Notes: a model not told the origin generated them from the sequence alone. 64,000 nt of DNA from Rhizophagus clarus (GCA_015698045.1 BLAL01000075.1:62001-126000); one strand, 5' to 3'. Shown: positions 35,993 to 48,899, numbered from the stretch's first letter. Translations and numbers: made by a program.

Positions 35993-36312
35993 ACATGTCA
36001 GTGGCGTAACTTTACTTAATATCATTTAGGCCAAAAAACCTGAAACTATGAAATCATAGAAATATGCTGTTTGGCTAAAAAATGCCATATTTTCTATTTT
36101 TTTAATTAATTGCAATTCTTGAGTATTATCTCTTTAATCAATTAATTAATCATGTAACAGAATAATATTAAATAATACAAAGAATTTATTGAATATTAAT
36201 CAATCATAATTAATGAATCAGTCAGTAAATTAAATTAAATAGTAGAAATAAATTGGATATTTAACTCTAACTATAAGCGTAAACCAATTATTAAACAAAT
36301 CAAAATAAGTAA

Positions 36313-38376
36313 CTACTTTACATTATATCTGTGAGAATTTTTATACCAATAAAGTGCTTGCTTTGTATCCTTTTTAACTCCTCTTCCATTTTCATACATT
36401 AAAGAAAGATTATATTGAGCTAAACAATCTCCTAAACTCACAGCCTTTTGATAAAATTCAAATGCTTTTTGTTCATCAATAATGGTTCCAATTCCAATTA
36501 TGCCTAAATTATTTATTCCACGTGTATTTCCTAAATCTGCAGCCTTTTGGTATAATTCAAATGCCTTTCGATAATTCATAACGATTCCAATTCCTCTTTC
36601 ATGACAAACACCTAAATTGCACATTCCTCGTCTATTCCCTAAATTTGCAGCTTTTTTGTATATTTTAAATGCATTTTGATTATTAAAACTGGTTCCAATC
36701 CCATTCATATAACAATATCCTAAACTAGCTATTCCAAATATATTTCCTGAATTTGCTGCTTTTTTATATAGCTAAAATGCTTTATGTTTATTAACATTAA
36801 TTCCAATTCCAAATTGATTAAATACTCCAAGTAAAAAAATAGAATTTGAATTATTCTGACTATTTAATAACCAATCATAAATTTCTATTAAAGTTATATT
36901 ATGATTATTGAGATAATTAATAGTCTCATTTCTTTTTCCTCTTACTTCTACATTTTCAAGAAAGAGAATGATTTCACTAACTATTATGTCAAAGTCATTA
37001 TCTAATGTTTTTGAAGGTTCCATTTCTTTTATTACTAAAATGAATAACTTGAAACACTTCATCTTGTGATGAATCATTAACAATGTTTTTAGGAATTTCA
37101 AAGGTAATTTGTTTTTCACTTGATAACTGGATGTTATCACTTTGTTGAAAATTTGAAATAATTGTATTTAATTTCATAACAACCTGTTTAATGGTTGGAC
37201 GATTGTCTGGTTCATTATTCCAACAATCTAAATAAAAAAAAAAAACTTTTAGCTAATTAAATTATTATTATAAACAATATTTAAAATTTAATTGTATTTA
37301 CCAGTGTAAACTTTTATATAGTCTATTGGTGTATTGGGAATGGGTTCCTCTCTAAGACCTTGTAAAATATTCTCAGCTAAATCATCATTATATAATTTGG
37401 TACAAAAAGGTGGTCTGCCACTAGATATTTCCCATAAGAGTATACCAATACTGAATATATCACTCTTTTTATCAAATTAATATACTTGAATTTGATTGTT
37501 ATTATCCCCGTTTATATTAAAATTTTGTGGATCAACGTAGGCGACCATTTTAAATAAATTTGATTGAAGATTAAAAGATTCTTTAATCCTGCTTGATAAT
37601 CCAAAATCCATCAATTTAATGGTGTTCTTATGAACTAATATATTATTGGGTTGCTATTATTAAATGCAATAAATAATATTAATAATCGTATTAAACATAT
37701 AAATTCTATAGCATAAATTAATAAAATGCAAATAAGTAGATTATTTACCAAATCACAATGTACGATTTCTTTATCATGTAAAAACGATATAACATTAGCT
37801 AACTGAAGTGCTAAATTTAATTTATCATTCCAAGTGAGTTTCTCAAAGCGTTCGCTTGAATAATTTCGGAGAATACTACTATCAGCATATTCCATCAACA
37901 ATAAATATTTTTTTGAATTATCACTTTGACTTTCTTTGAAAGAAAAATAATTTTAGACTTTTTCATTTTTAATAAAATAATATTTAAAATATTTAATAAA
38001 TACCTGTTGTAATGCCATGAAATTGAATAATATTCTCATGGAAATCCACTTCATGCCGAAGTTTAAGCTAAACCAAAAATAGAATTGTAAATATTAACAT
38101 ATGGTTTAAAACGAAATGTTTTATTTGGTATAGTATTATTATTACTTCATTAACAAGTTCTTCAGTAGTGATAAAGGATTTTAACGTTAAGTTATTATGA
38201 GAATTTTTCCAGTTTGCACGATAAACTTTTCCGAAACTTCCGAAACCAATCTCTTGAATATTATCAAAATATTTATAATCATAATACTTAATTTGTTTTT
38301 TCGCAATAGATTCCTCAATCCAATTAATCCATTTATTTGAATCGTCAATAACTTTAAATTCAACGTTGTTAGACAT
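36313..38376 (-). pseudogene. Kinase-SLR gene (kinase first, Sel1 repeats last), broken
   Basis: The exon model is 38376-38146, 38067-38004, 37933-37749, 37653-37302 and 37227-36313, with introns of 70-95 bp, all GT-AG. The kinase domain has GFGSFGKVYRANW, IVHCDL (HCD, non-RD), NNILV, DFG in LMDFGLS, KKSDIFSIGILLWEI and DNRPT. The linker (EIYDWLLNSQNNSNSIFLLG) leads to four to five Sel1 repeats ending in YENGRGVKKDTKQALYWYK. This is the usual Rhizophagus order, opposite to that at 12001-16154. Breaks seen are a TAA at 37477-37479 in the kinase domain, a frame change near 37025 and a TAG at 36772-36774 between repeats. Otherwise splice sites and motifs are well kept, so decay is fairly recent. 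By family it would be a TKL-like signalling kinase with a scaffold tail. Confidence 0.75.
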
Positions 38377-39317
38377 TGCTTAAGTTTACTGCGGGAGTCA
38401 ATTTTATGTTGAAAGTCTAAGAAAAAAACGGGGGGGGAAATAATTATGGACTATTTATAGAAATTGGCGTTATTGTGTAATATGGCAGTCATTATCACGC
38501 AGCAGGAAAATTAACAATGTTACACGAGGACCCAGAAATATACATACAGGGGTAGGGTACACAGATGCGTCGCCATCATAGTGGAATTAGACGGAGTAAA
38601 GTTTTGATTTGCGTACAATTTAAGAATTTTTCATCCATAGTTAGGCATCAAGATTGCGTATTTTTTATCAAAATTTTTATATGTAAAAAATTAGGTTGCG
38701 TATTTTTGGGCTAATCTTATATATATAATATATTTACTGTACCGATATCCGCAATCCGTGGAATTAGCTAAAATTAGGATTTTCATAAAAATTTAACTAT
38801 TTAACAAAAATTATGTTAAACAAACCTCAATTAATTTTTGCGTTACAATGTTCAGATGATTCGAATTTATTAAAAAATTTTTAAAAACAAGAATAACTAC
38901 TTCTTTTTTCAATCACTTTTTAATCACTTTTTTGTTAAAAAGTTTATAAATATATAAAGTGATTATTTTTAAATAGTAAGTAAAAAAAAAAAAAAATTAA
39001 TATTTTCTACACATGAAAAATTATTTTTTTATTCGTTTTTATCTTAAGTTTTCTTTTTTTTTGTAAGATACTAGCCATCACCCGTCGCGCTGCGCCGGAA
39101 TCTGTAAATTTATGTAAATCAACGTCCCAATATGGCATATTAAAGAAATTTTTGAGTTATAAATAAATAGAAAAATTAAATATTATTTATAATTAAAAAT
39201 TTAATGTAATAGCTATTGATTAGTATAAAAAATAAGAATGTAAATTAGTTTAAAATAAAATGATATGTGCCAAATTATATTTAATTATATTTATAGTATT
39301 TATTGAAATAGTGTTAA

Positions 39318-42300
39318 TTAAGTATTTTGAAAAATTTCCCTATATACAATATTTTTAGTTTGACAGTCTTTTTGATAATCATTATGTAATATAAGAACCT
39401 TAATGCATTGATATGATATAACCCTTGATAAAGCAACATATAGTTGGCCATGTGAAAACACTGGTTGTGGTAAATAAAGTCCCATCTTGTTTAATGTCTG
39501 GCCTTGTGCTCTGTTTATTGTCATTGAAAATGCAACACGTACTGGAAATTGTAATCGCTTTAAAGTAAAGGGTAAACTGCTTTCTGAAGGACTCAATGTA
39601 ATTCGAGGTATAAAGACACGTTTACCAATATGAGAGCCAGTAATAATTTCTGCATCAATTACTTTACTTTGAAGATCATGAACAATTAGCCTGGTACCGT
39701 TGCAAAGTCCCTCTGATGGATTCAGATTTCGTAAAAGTATAATTGGAATTCCTGTTTTTAATTTTAATTCACCAGGAGGAAGGTCAGACACCTTTAAAGA
39801 TCTCAAAAATTCAGGTGAATATATCTGAGATTGCTGCCTATAGGTATTTTCTGTTGAATCTGTAGAATCTAAACTGGGATATACTCTGGTTTCACCTGGT
39901 AATCTACTCATTAACATATCTGAAATTATATCAACATCAGTATTTTTAGGAGTTAATATTGCTCTGCCAACCATATAATTTACATTTCCTGAATTTTTAG
40001 CCAAATTAGGATAAACAAAATCTGCAAGATCAGTTAAATTGCCCTTAGTTATAGTCATATCTGCAGAGAGAGTTATCATATTTTCTGTATTTGAATTGGT
40101 TGAATATTCCCCATTTCCAATTTTTAAAAGAAATTCTGCAAATTCTTTTTGTTTTGAATTATCATCTTGGGAATTATGAGATTTAGTTTCATAATTTTCA
40201 AATGTCTCCATATATATGATTTACTTAAACTTGCAGATACAATATCAGCACGGGTTGCATGTGGTATTACAGGCAGAATTTGTCGAAAATCTCCTCCAAA
40301 AATAAAAATTTTTCCTCCAAATGGTTTGTCTATCTGTGTAATATCACGAAGTGTTCGATCAACAGCTTCAAATGCAAATTTATGCATCATTGGAGCTTCA
40401 TCCCAAATAAAAACCTTTGCTATATTAATCAAACAGGCTTCTTTACTTCTTCGTGAAATATTGCATGTTGAAGTTTCATTTAATTTAATTGGAATTTTAA
40501 ATCGAGAATGTGCAGTCCTACCACCATCTATTAAAAGTGCAGCAATTCCAGAAGAAGCTACAGGCAATGCAATTTCACCACATAATCTAACTTTTGCAAG
40601 TATAGTATTATATAAAAATGTTTTGCCAGTACCACCTGGTCCATCAACAAAAAAACACTCAGAAGAATTATGCTCAAATGCTTGTATAACAGCATTATAT
40701 ATAGCATGCTGCTCTGCATTTAATAAGGGAATATTATTATGTAATATACTCTCTAAATGCATGATATTATATAATAATCTTTCTTCCTGAATTAACTGAT
40801 CTAAATTATTATTATCATTATCAACATCTGGCATATTTTCTAATAAAAGATGCATATCTGGAAAATCTTTAAGAGATTTTCCATTTGATAGTAAATATTG
40901 GTTTAATTGATTTAGTGCTCTACATTCAATTATATTATTTACTATAGTAGTTTGATGATATTGATATAAAATATCTTCACATAATGCTGATTTGTATTTA
41001 TTCCATAACTTTTCAGGTGCTGCTGGTTGACAATATAAAAGAATCATTGCAAATAAATGACGTAATTGCTGTCCTGTATTTATTTTACTTGCTTCATATA
41101 AACATATATCCCATTCATTATCATTTTGAAGAAGGCCTAAATGAATACAGGCTTCTTTAAAAGTCCTACATGTATATCCATTAACAGTTTTTAAGTTATC
41201 AAAACTGGTGGCACCTTTGATGTGAGTTAATAAGATTCGTAAGTAGTATCTTTCTCCTTCTGAAGGTTGAACCATATAAAGTCTTCCAATAGCTCCTGTT
41301 GCAGATTTTCGAGGATTCCATTTGCATTGAGATTTATTCCAAGTATAATAAAGTGGAAAATCTGTATATTTATATTCATGTGCTGCAATATTTTCTAAGT
41401 TTTCTTGAAACCAAGCTGTTAAAGTTGTCATACGTGTAGTAGCATAATCTACAATATGTTGCAAATTGTCTCCATCTTGAAATGTAATAGATTGTTGATT
41501 AGGAAGATGAACAGCTAATCTTTGCACACTTGGAATATGATTATGCAATCGATAATGAAAAATTCTCCAAATACTTTCAGAAGAAGAAATGTATCTCGCA
41601 TCAAGATACATTTTAATTTCATCTATTGTTTCAATATTAGCTGATGTCTGAGTATTATTAGTTTGAGAAAGAGTAATAGTAGCTCGGTCATGACCCTTAT
41701 AAACATATTTGTATAAATACTTAATTGCTAAAATAGAATTGCAAATTTCAACATTAATATGAGCATTGTATTTTGTAGCTAAACTAATGTTATATGGAAC
41801 AACCCATCTATTATCTAATCGAATTCCACTTCTAGTTTCAACAAATCTGCCATTTTCACGTCTACAATAAATAGGATATCTATTTTCATTTTCTTTAGTA
41901 CATTCTTGAAAATTTTTGGGATAATTTTTCTGGCATTTACCATCTTTCATACATGGTGCAGATGGGTTTAAAATACCACATGGACCATGCATCATGCAAG
42001 TTGTTACTGTTTCATAAGCAAGAGGATATATTGCTGGATCTGGAATTTCAGCAGAAACAATTGAATCATATTTTTCAATAGAATATATCTTATCTTCTGG
42101 AGCCAATATTAATAAAATATGTGCATGAGGTAAACCACGTTTTTGAAATTCTACTACATAAACATAGGCTATAACTTTACCAAACCAATGATTAATATTT
42201 AAATCTTTTAATAGTTTTTGCAATTTTAAGTGAAAAACTCGAGCTGTTAAATCAGGTCTATCAGCAGCATTTTGGTTAGGTAATAATTCTCTGGTAATTT

Positions 42301-43600
42301 CTGGCCATTTTGGATTACATGTGAATGTTATAAAAAGATCTGGCTTTCCAAAATGACTTACAATAGACATAGCATCTTGATATAACTGATACATTTGTCG
42401 TGGTCCACCAGTAAATGAAGATGGGAGAATTATGCGACGCCCAATATTATTACTAATGTCTCCAGCATCTATAGCATCTACAGTACCTTGATACATTTCA
42501 GTACGAAGTATTGTCTGATTTAATTTAAGATAATTCAAGCGTTCCTGTTCTATTTTAGCATATTGATCAACAATATACTGCTGATATAAACGTCCTGCAT
42601 ATTGTAACCAATCTCCATCTCTAATTTGCAATCTATAAGAATAAAATTGCATTGGTGTTATTCTTTTTCTTTTTGACAATCCTATAAGAGGTATATTTAT
42701 ATGCCAACCATCATCACCTCTTGGAAATAAAAGTACATAGTATAATGGATCATATGATGGATGAGTTTCTGATATGATTTGCAAACCTCCATCATGTAAT
42801 CTAAGACAGATATTTCGATTAGTTGGATTTACATCATAGCCATCACCAATAATAATTGCAGCTACATCAGAAGAGGTAGGAGCATTATAACAATGTGGAT
42901 TATGTGTTCTATCACTATGAATTACCATTGAAATTTGAGAAGTAGCATTTGACAAAATGATATCTCTTACTTGACGAAAACTTCTAATATATGGATTGCA
43001 TTCATCCAGCATATTCTGTAAATTTAGCAAAATATCATTATTCAAATCTTGCATGATGTTTTGCCAATTTTCATTTTCATGTTCAGTATCATAAATATAC
43101 AACTGAGCAAATGCTGGAAAATGCTCATTCTCTGGTAATAATGATCCAATTCTATGATAAACTTGGCCATGAATTCGAAAATTTGATACACCTTGCCCTT
43201 GAAATTTTTCATCTATATTGGCTTCAAATGAAGTGCATGCTAAAATGTTATTATATCCTCTTATATTTTTTCGAAATAAAGCTGCATCAGAACTTGATGA
43301 AGTATACAAATCTAATATGTATGATGGTGGTTTAAGTAAAGGTGGTAAACTAACTTTACCACCAGCACAGCAAACAGCAAAAGATGATGATGCCTGACTA
43401 CTTTTCTGATCTCTTTCATCAATCCAAAATTTGGCATTACAATGAATACAAATCTGATCCATTCTTCCCAATTCATGACGCATTATATTACTATACTGTT
43501 GTCTATCTGAATGCTTGGTTTTTTGCTTTTTTCGATAGCGAGATTTATTTTCTTTATATAATCTTTTTTTACGTTGTTCAGAAGTTTCACTTTCAAACAT
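39318..43600 (-). CDS. Helitron Rep-helicase (RepHel), one frameshift
   Basis: The first frame runs from ATG 43600 to 40124 (1158 codons) and the C-terminal part continues in another frame from about 40200 to 39318. The N-terminus has a CxxC pair (CIHC, residues 51-54). The HUH endonuclease motif is PHAHILLIL (His 492 and 494), followed by the paired tyrosines in KYLYKYVYKG (Tyr 628 and 632). The Pif1-like SF1 helicase has Walker A GPGGTGKT (987-994), Walker B WDEAPM (about 1066-1070) and GGDFRQILP (1102-1110). The later motifs FSMTINRAQGQT and GQLYVALSRV lie in the second frame. The shift falls between the KLNL-like motif and KEFAEFLLKIGNGE. All catalytic residues I looked for are present, so this copy was recently active. 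It nicks and unwinds DNA for rolling-circle transposition. Confidence 0.9.
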
Positions 43601-43875
43601 TTTCTTGTAAAAGTATCTTATATTTATTTTAATAAAATTTTTTTGCTTGAATTACATAGCTTGTATTTATAGTTTTTTAAACAATGAATTTTTTAATTAC
43701 TGTTTTAATCTAATACAAAAATAAGAAAATAAGAAAAAGAAAGAGAAAATAAATGAAGGAAGTAAAAAATAAAAGAAAAAAAAAGAAAACGAAAGAAAGA
43801 AGTAGAAAATAAAAGAAAAAAAAAGAAAATGAAAGAAAAAAAATACAAATACAATTAATAAAAAAATATTTAGCC

Positions 43876-44923
43876 TTATTTTGTTTTTCTTCCTCTCTTT
43901 GGTTTTGTTGGTGTTTGTACTATTTGCTCTTCTTTTTCTTGTTTATTCTCTTCATTAGAAATTTCAGATTGAATTTCTTTTTCATGTAAAGTTTCATCTT
44001 CATTATTTGCACTTGATTGAGGTGATGCTAAGGAGGAAAGTTTTGGAATCTTTAAGGAATTTAATGGAGTTGTTACTTGTTTTACCCTTTTTTTATTAGG
44101 CTTTTCCAAAAGAGATTTAGCTATATCAAATGCTGATGGAGTAGATTGTACTAAAGTAGATGGTGTTGAATTGTCTGCTTGCTTTTTTTCCCAGGCAAAA
44201 TTTGATGATTTATATGATGATGAGTAAGTATTTTCAATAAAATTAATTTGTGTGAGTCTGATAAGTAAAAGTTCTCCAATAAGTGATAAGTAACCAGTAA
44301 CATATAATGATGATCCACGTGAAACTTTGGTAGTAATTGGTGATAAATGTGTATCATTTGGAAAATGATACAAATTAAACAAAAGAGACTTATTATTTTG
44401 GTTATCAATGTATTCTCTAGCATTTAAATTCAAAGTGATTTTATCATCATTAACTTCTGAATTGTCAGATGCTGTGCCAACCAGCACAACAGACAATGAT
44501 GACTTTGGAAGGTCCTCTTCATTAAGATTAAGTACACATATATCTGAAGCCACCATCTAATTTTTTAAATAAAGTAAAATAAAGTAAATAAAATTTCATA
44601 TTTCACATCTGTTTTTTAAATTAAAATATACAAAGAAAACATATGTAAATTTATACCTTTATTAGTTTGATTTTGCTCTCCTCAACTTCAGTTTCAATTA
44701 TTGAAAATCTTCCTTGTACTCTAATAATATCACCTTTCTTAAATCTTTCTAAATCACAATCTCTTGTAACATCTTTTGGATAAAATGCAATTATATGAAT
44801 GAAGATATTGGTATTTTGATGTTGAGAACTAACTATACCAACAGCAGTAACTACAAAGCTAGATTTTCCCAAAGTTTCATTGTGTTGGTCTATGTAACAA
44901 ATTGCATTTAAATTGCAAGGCAT
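43876..44923 (-). CDS. RPA-like single-strand DNA-binding protein of the Helitron, two exons
   Basis: Exon 1 is 44923-44657 and exon 2 is 44556-43876, with a 100-bp intron (GTATAA...ATTAG), giving about 315 residues. The N-terminal two-thirds contains two OB-fold-like segments (GIVSSQHQNTNIFIHIIAFY, KGDIIRVQGRF; VSRGSSLYVTGYLSL). The C-terminus is Lys/Glu-rich and ends in KPKRGRKTK, a likely nuclear localisation signal. It sits upstream of and on the same strand as RepHel, inside the Helitron ends. Several Helitron lineages carry an RPA-like gene, thought to coat the displaced strand. No break seen. Confidence 0.7.
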
Positions 44924-45219
44924 TTTTGTAATTGTAAAAATAAATAAAATTATATTTTTCTCTGTTGAGTAGGAAAGAAAAACTTATTTATTTATATATT
45001 TTTTTTTACTATAATTTATTTATAAATAATAATGGAGAGTTGAAACATCTGACATCTGATATTATATACTAAATTATTTTGTGTAAAAAAAATCTCCTGA
45101 CTTAGAATCTAGAAATTAAAAGAAAATAAAAGAAAATAATAGAAAAATTAGTAATTAGCAGAAAACCAAAGAAAAAATTCATATCAAAAACAAAAAAAGA
45201 ATCATAATGAACATTGCAC

Positions 45220-45510
45220 AAAGCCACGAATAGAAATTTCGCAATTGTTCCATTCTGAACCTGAAAGACGAAGCTGAATCAAGAAAAGAAAAGAAAAGAA
45301 ATAAAGTGTAAAAAAAAATTAGTAATCAATCATAATTAACCGAAAATAGAAGGTAAAAACAAAAAAATCAACTCACCTGATAATGAACGTCACACAAACC
45401 GAAATTTTGCGATTAACGAACATCGAAATTTCGCGATTAACGAACGTTGCACAAACCGAAATTTCGCGATTGTTCCACTCTGTACCTGAAAGATAAAGCT
45501 GAGTCAAGAG
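45220..45510. repeat. Direct repeats in the Helitron 5' region
   Basis: The sequence CGAAATTTCGCGATTGTTCC with CTGAAAGAYRAAGCTGARTC following occurs at about 45235-45290 and 45458-45505. A shorter copy (CGAAATTTCGCGATTAACGA) sits at about 45425. It lies upstream of the RPA-like gene and may be promoter or replication-related. Confidence 0.6.
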
Positions 45511-46796
45511 AAAAAAAAAAAAGATATAAAAGTAATTATAATTAAAGTAAAATTATAATTCACCTATCGATTAATTGATTATGCAAGTAAATGGAACTTG
45601 CCTGCAATTTTCGCATTGTGACGAACCAATCGTACATTTTACTCAATTCAGACGTAATACGTGTCAGTTGCGTCACATGATGTATGTTACACAATTCAAA
45701 TCAGCTTTATTTATACGGAGTAATCTAAACGCGGACATTATTTTTTTAGTATGTTAGATTTATAAAATAAAAGTGTGAATTATAAATATAATAGGACTTT
45801 TAAAAGTTTTTTTTTAACTTTAAATAAACTAATTTTATATTTCTAATTTTTTAATTTTTAATATTTATTTTAATAGATTTACTATTTAATTTAAAGTCTT
45901 AAATAGCGAATAAAGGTCTTTTAAATAAGGTAACAATAATTCAAAATCTCTTATTATAATAATTTTAAATTTTTTATGTCGGACTTTAATTCAAGTTACA
46001 AAATCGTGAATATTTCAGCTTCTACGTATGCTAATATTATAATTTTATATTCATTTGAAAGGTGAGAACTTACTCGATCGTGACGAACAAAGATCTTTGA
46101 AATTGAATCACTAGGTGCGGAGATATTCATGTTCAAAGTTAAAGATTAAAAATAAATCTATTTTACGCATTTACTCGGCAACCAGTGATTCAATCGTTAA
46201 GAGTTTATATTCATTAGATAGATCTTGGTTTCCTCTTTCGAATGAATATAAATTTAGCATCTTAGCGCAGATATTCGCGATGTTATTCACAGTTTTGTCA
46301 CAACAATTTTAATTCGATTTTTTAAATTTTAAAATTATTATGTTAAAAAAATAAAAATTATATGACAATTAATTTTATTTTTTTTATAGATCTATTAGTT
46401 TTACTTAACTGGTAATTTTTATTTGTATAAAAATATTAATTTTTTGAATGTAAAAGTCTAATTCCAAAAATTGGCCCATATGCGTTAACCGCATTGTAAT
46501 ACATATTTAGTACTAATTGAAAGAAATTTCTAAGGGTTAAAAAGTGAAATTTTAGAAAAATATTATTGAAAAAATGGTAAATTAGAATAAATTCTATTTA
46601 TAAATAATATAGAAATCATAATAAAATAATTTATAACTTAATGTCTGAAATTTTATTTGCGTATTTTTGCAGGATTTTCAATATCAGGTGTCAATTATGC
46701 GTACTACTCATATAAAAAGTCTCTGCGTACAGCTCATAGTAAAAAAATTTTTCGCCACCTGACCCTTATATATATATTTCTGGGTCCTGTTACACG

Positions 46797-47229
46797 TCAG
46801 TGTGTTTAATGTGGCACGAATTTTTAGATCAAATGACATATAGTTCCTTTTCATTAGTCTAAAGTTAAATTAAGTATACAATGTAATTAGGAAATAATCA
46901 ATGGGACCCGTATTAAATTTATCATTTGAGAAATTATCGCAAAATTTTAAAACGAAAAAAGGCTTGTTAATTACATAAGCTAATCCCCCTCCAGGAAATT
47001 CTTCTTAATGCTCTTCCCTAGTACTTCTGTTACTATTCTTCTACCGAATAAAAAATAAGAACAAATTAGATTAATTTGCTCGCAAATAGTAATATTCTTC
47101 AAATAAATTATATCTCAAAGGACTCGTTTAGTTGACCTTATATCATCTTTACATTGTTATCGTTTGTTTATTTGAATATTTCCTAATTATTGTAGTTCAA
47201 TTTTCTACTAACTTGAATGTAATAGCTTT
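46797..47229. other. Intergenic
   Basis: AT-rich flank beyond the TIR element. No gene seen. Confidence 0.45.
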
Positions 47230-48610
47230 ATTTCCGGATCAATTTGGACTTATGCGAGCTTAGAAAAAAGGAATCCTAGAATAGAATGAATCTTTCCTAA
47301 GTAATCACACACTTATCCACGCTAACTCCACCTACATTTCCATACACACCCCATTTGCGCTCACAACTCTACAACATATATCACACCCATTCACACACGC
47401 CTCAACACTTATACTATAATAATACCACTATTTGTACGGGTGTCACTGCAAATTATGAATTTTTATTATACTAACCTTTATTTTTCTATCAAAAGATTTA
47501 TAAAGTCCAACATTTCAGATCATCAAAATTCCCGATCCATATCTCACGTTACTTGGATGAATAACCAGAGGATGAGGCCTTAGGACGAAAAAAAGCTCTC
47601 CTAAGTAATCACTCACACCATTTATACTCACGACTCGACACCTACTGTATATACCACACCCTATACACACACACTTACATACCCACACATTAATACACAA
47701 ACACGCGCCAAAACTTTACACTGCACCACTACCGTTTCCAACTTACCTACTAACTTTAAGAAATAGGTCATCGAAATTTATATTCCATCACTTGCGTAAT
47801 TTGGATGATTTATATATTTATTGATTTATATATAAGCCAGAACCAGAAAATAACATCCTAGAAAGAAACGAACTCACCTAAGTAATCACTCACACCATTC
47901 ATTAACTTCACAACTTCACACCCATATAACTCATACACACTACGAACACCGTACTCACAGTTCCACACCCACATATCAACACCAATACACTCACACACCC
48001 CAATACTCACACCACAATAATACCACCAGTCTATCACCCTTTAACCCACCTGAAAAGACCATCAAAGTTTCTAATCCATCATTCACGTAACTTGAGTGGT
48101 TTTTACATAAGAACCAGAAAATGAAATCCTAGAATGGAAAAGAACTCGCTTAAGTAATCATTCATACCATCTACACTTACAAAACTCCACGCTCGTAACT
48201 CCACCACTCCTTCCAATCCACAGCTAACTTTAAGAAAGGATTATCAAATTTCTAGTCCGTCAACATGTAACTTTGATGATTTGTACATAGGGACCAGAGA
48301 ATGAAATCCAAAGCGGAGAGAACCCACCTAAATAATCACTTACATTATCCACACTAACAACTTCTAACAACTTCACCCAATATGCCCACATGTTCGCAAC
48401 TTCACGCATGTATCCACATCCCCATATATACACTACACACACCACACAAATACACTCATATACACATACTCATTGAACACGCGCTAACACCACAATAAAC
48501 TAACGCCACCATTTCATCCAACTCACCCACTAAAAAATCATCCAAATTTTTTAATCCATCACGTAACTTGAATGATTTGTACATAGGCACCATAGAACCT
48601 GTTATCAAAG
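47230..48610. repeat. Degenerate tandem array with CA-rich spacers, about five units
   Basis: The motif CCTAAGTAATCACTCACACC, or a close relative, occurs at about 47296, 47600, 47877, 48150 and 48327. CGTAACTTGATGATTTGTAC-like motifs occur at about 47545, 47793, 48084, 48262 and 48559, and ACCAGAAAATGAAATCCTAG-like motifs between them. Units are 177-304 bp and differ mainly in the length of an ACACTCACACC-type spacer. Short minus-strand frames here are products of the CA-rich spacers. It is an old satellite-like array. Confidence 0.75.
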
Positions 48611-48899
48611 ACAAGAAAATAGAAAGGATGATAAAAAGAGAAAGAAGTGAATGTGACAAGAGAAAGGTTAGAGAGAGAAAAGATAGGTAAGAGAAAAAGT
48701 AGTAGAAAAATTGAAAAAAGGATGTATTTATATTAATTTGTATCCCATCATGTGATTTCACGTCGCGTCAGCGTTCTTAACTCATGTAACTCGCGTCATT
48801 TATTTGTATTATTTAGAATTTCACATGCAGAAAAAATCACGTTATGTATTATTTTATGATTCGTATTTTGTGTGCAAAGTGTACGAATAAGTAGATTTC

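Larger units (their letters stand above)
39071..45758 (-). mobile_element. Helitron, near full length
   Basis: Minus-strand 5' end at 45758 (TCTAACATACTAAAAAAATA, preceded by A) and 3' end at 39071 (…GGTGATGGCTAG, followed by T), i.e. insertion between A and T with TC...CTAG ends as expected of Helitrons. A GC-rich imperfect hairpin (CCGGCGCAGCGCGACGG region, 39080-39098) sits just before the CTAG. It encodes a Rep-helicase and an RPA-like protein. It is inserted in a TIR element. It spans 6.7 kb. The 5' end is the less certain of the two. Confidence 0.8.
38527..46788. mobile_element. TIR transposon with 8-bp target duplication, carrying a nested Helitron
   Basis: The 8-mer GTTACACG flanks it on both sides (38519-38526 and 46789-46796). 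Ends are inverted: AGGACCCAGAAATATACATA at the left and AGGACCCAGAAATATATATA on the reverse strand at the right, about 26 of 31 matching. The motif GCGTATTTTT recurs near both ends (38660-38710; 46660-46670). Without the Helitron at 39071-45758 the element is about 1.57 kb with no recognisable transposase, so it is non-autonomous. The superfamily is unassigned; an 8-bp duplication allows hAT, P or Kolobok-like families, among others. Confidence 0.75.

Noticed and set aside
40167-40790. 207-codon plus-strand frame (and others at 43111 and 43384)
   Set aside because: Lies antisense to the conserved Rep-helicase frame; open by chance.
38527-46788. Reading the whole 8.26 kb as a Helitron that makes inverted ends and target duplications
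   Set aside because: Helitrons do not make an 8-bp duplication, and proper TC...CTAG Helitron ends are found inside, at 45758 and 39071. Two nested elements fit better.
47515-48761. Minus-strand frames such as 47515-47700 and 48456-48761
   Set aside because: They are open because of CA-rich repeat spacers; Cys/Val-rich composition is an artefact of GTGT repeats.
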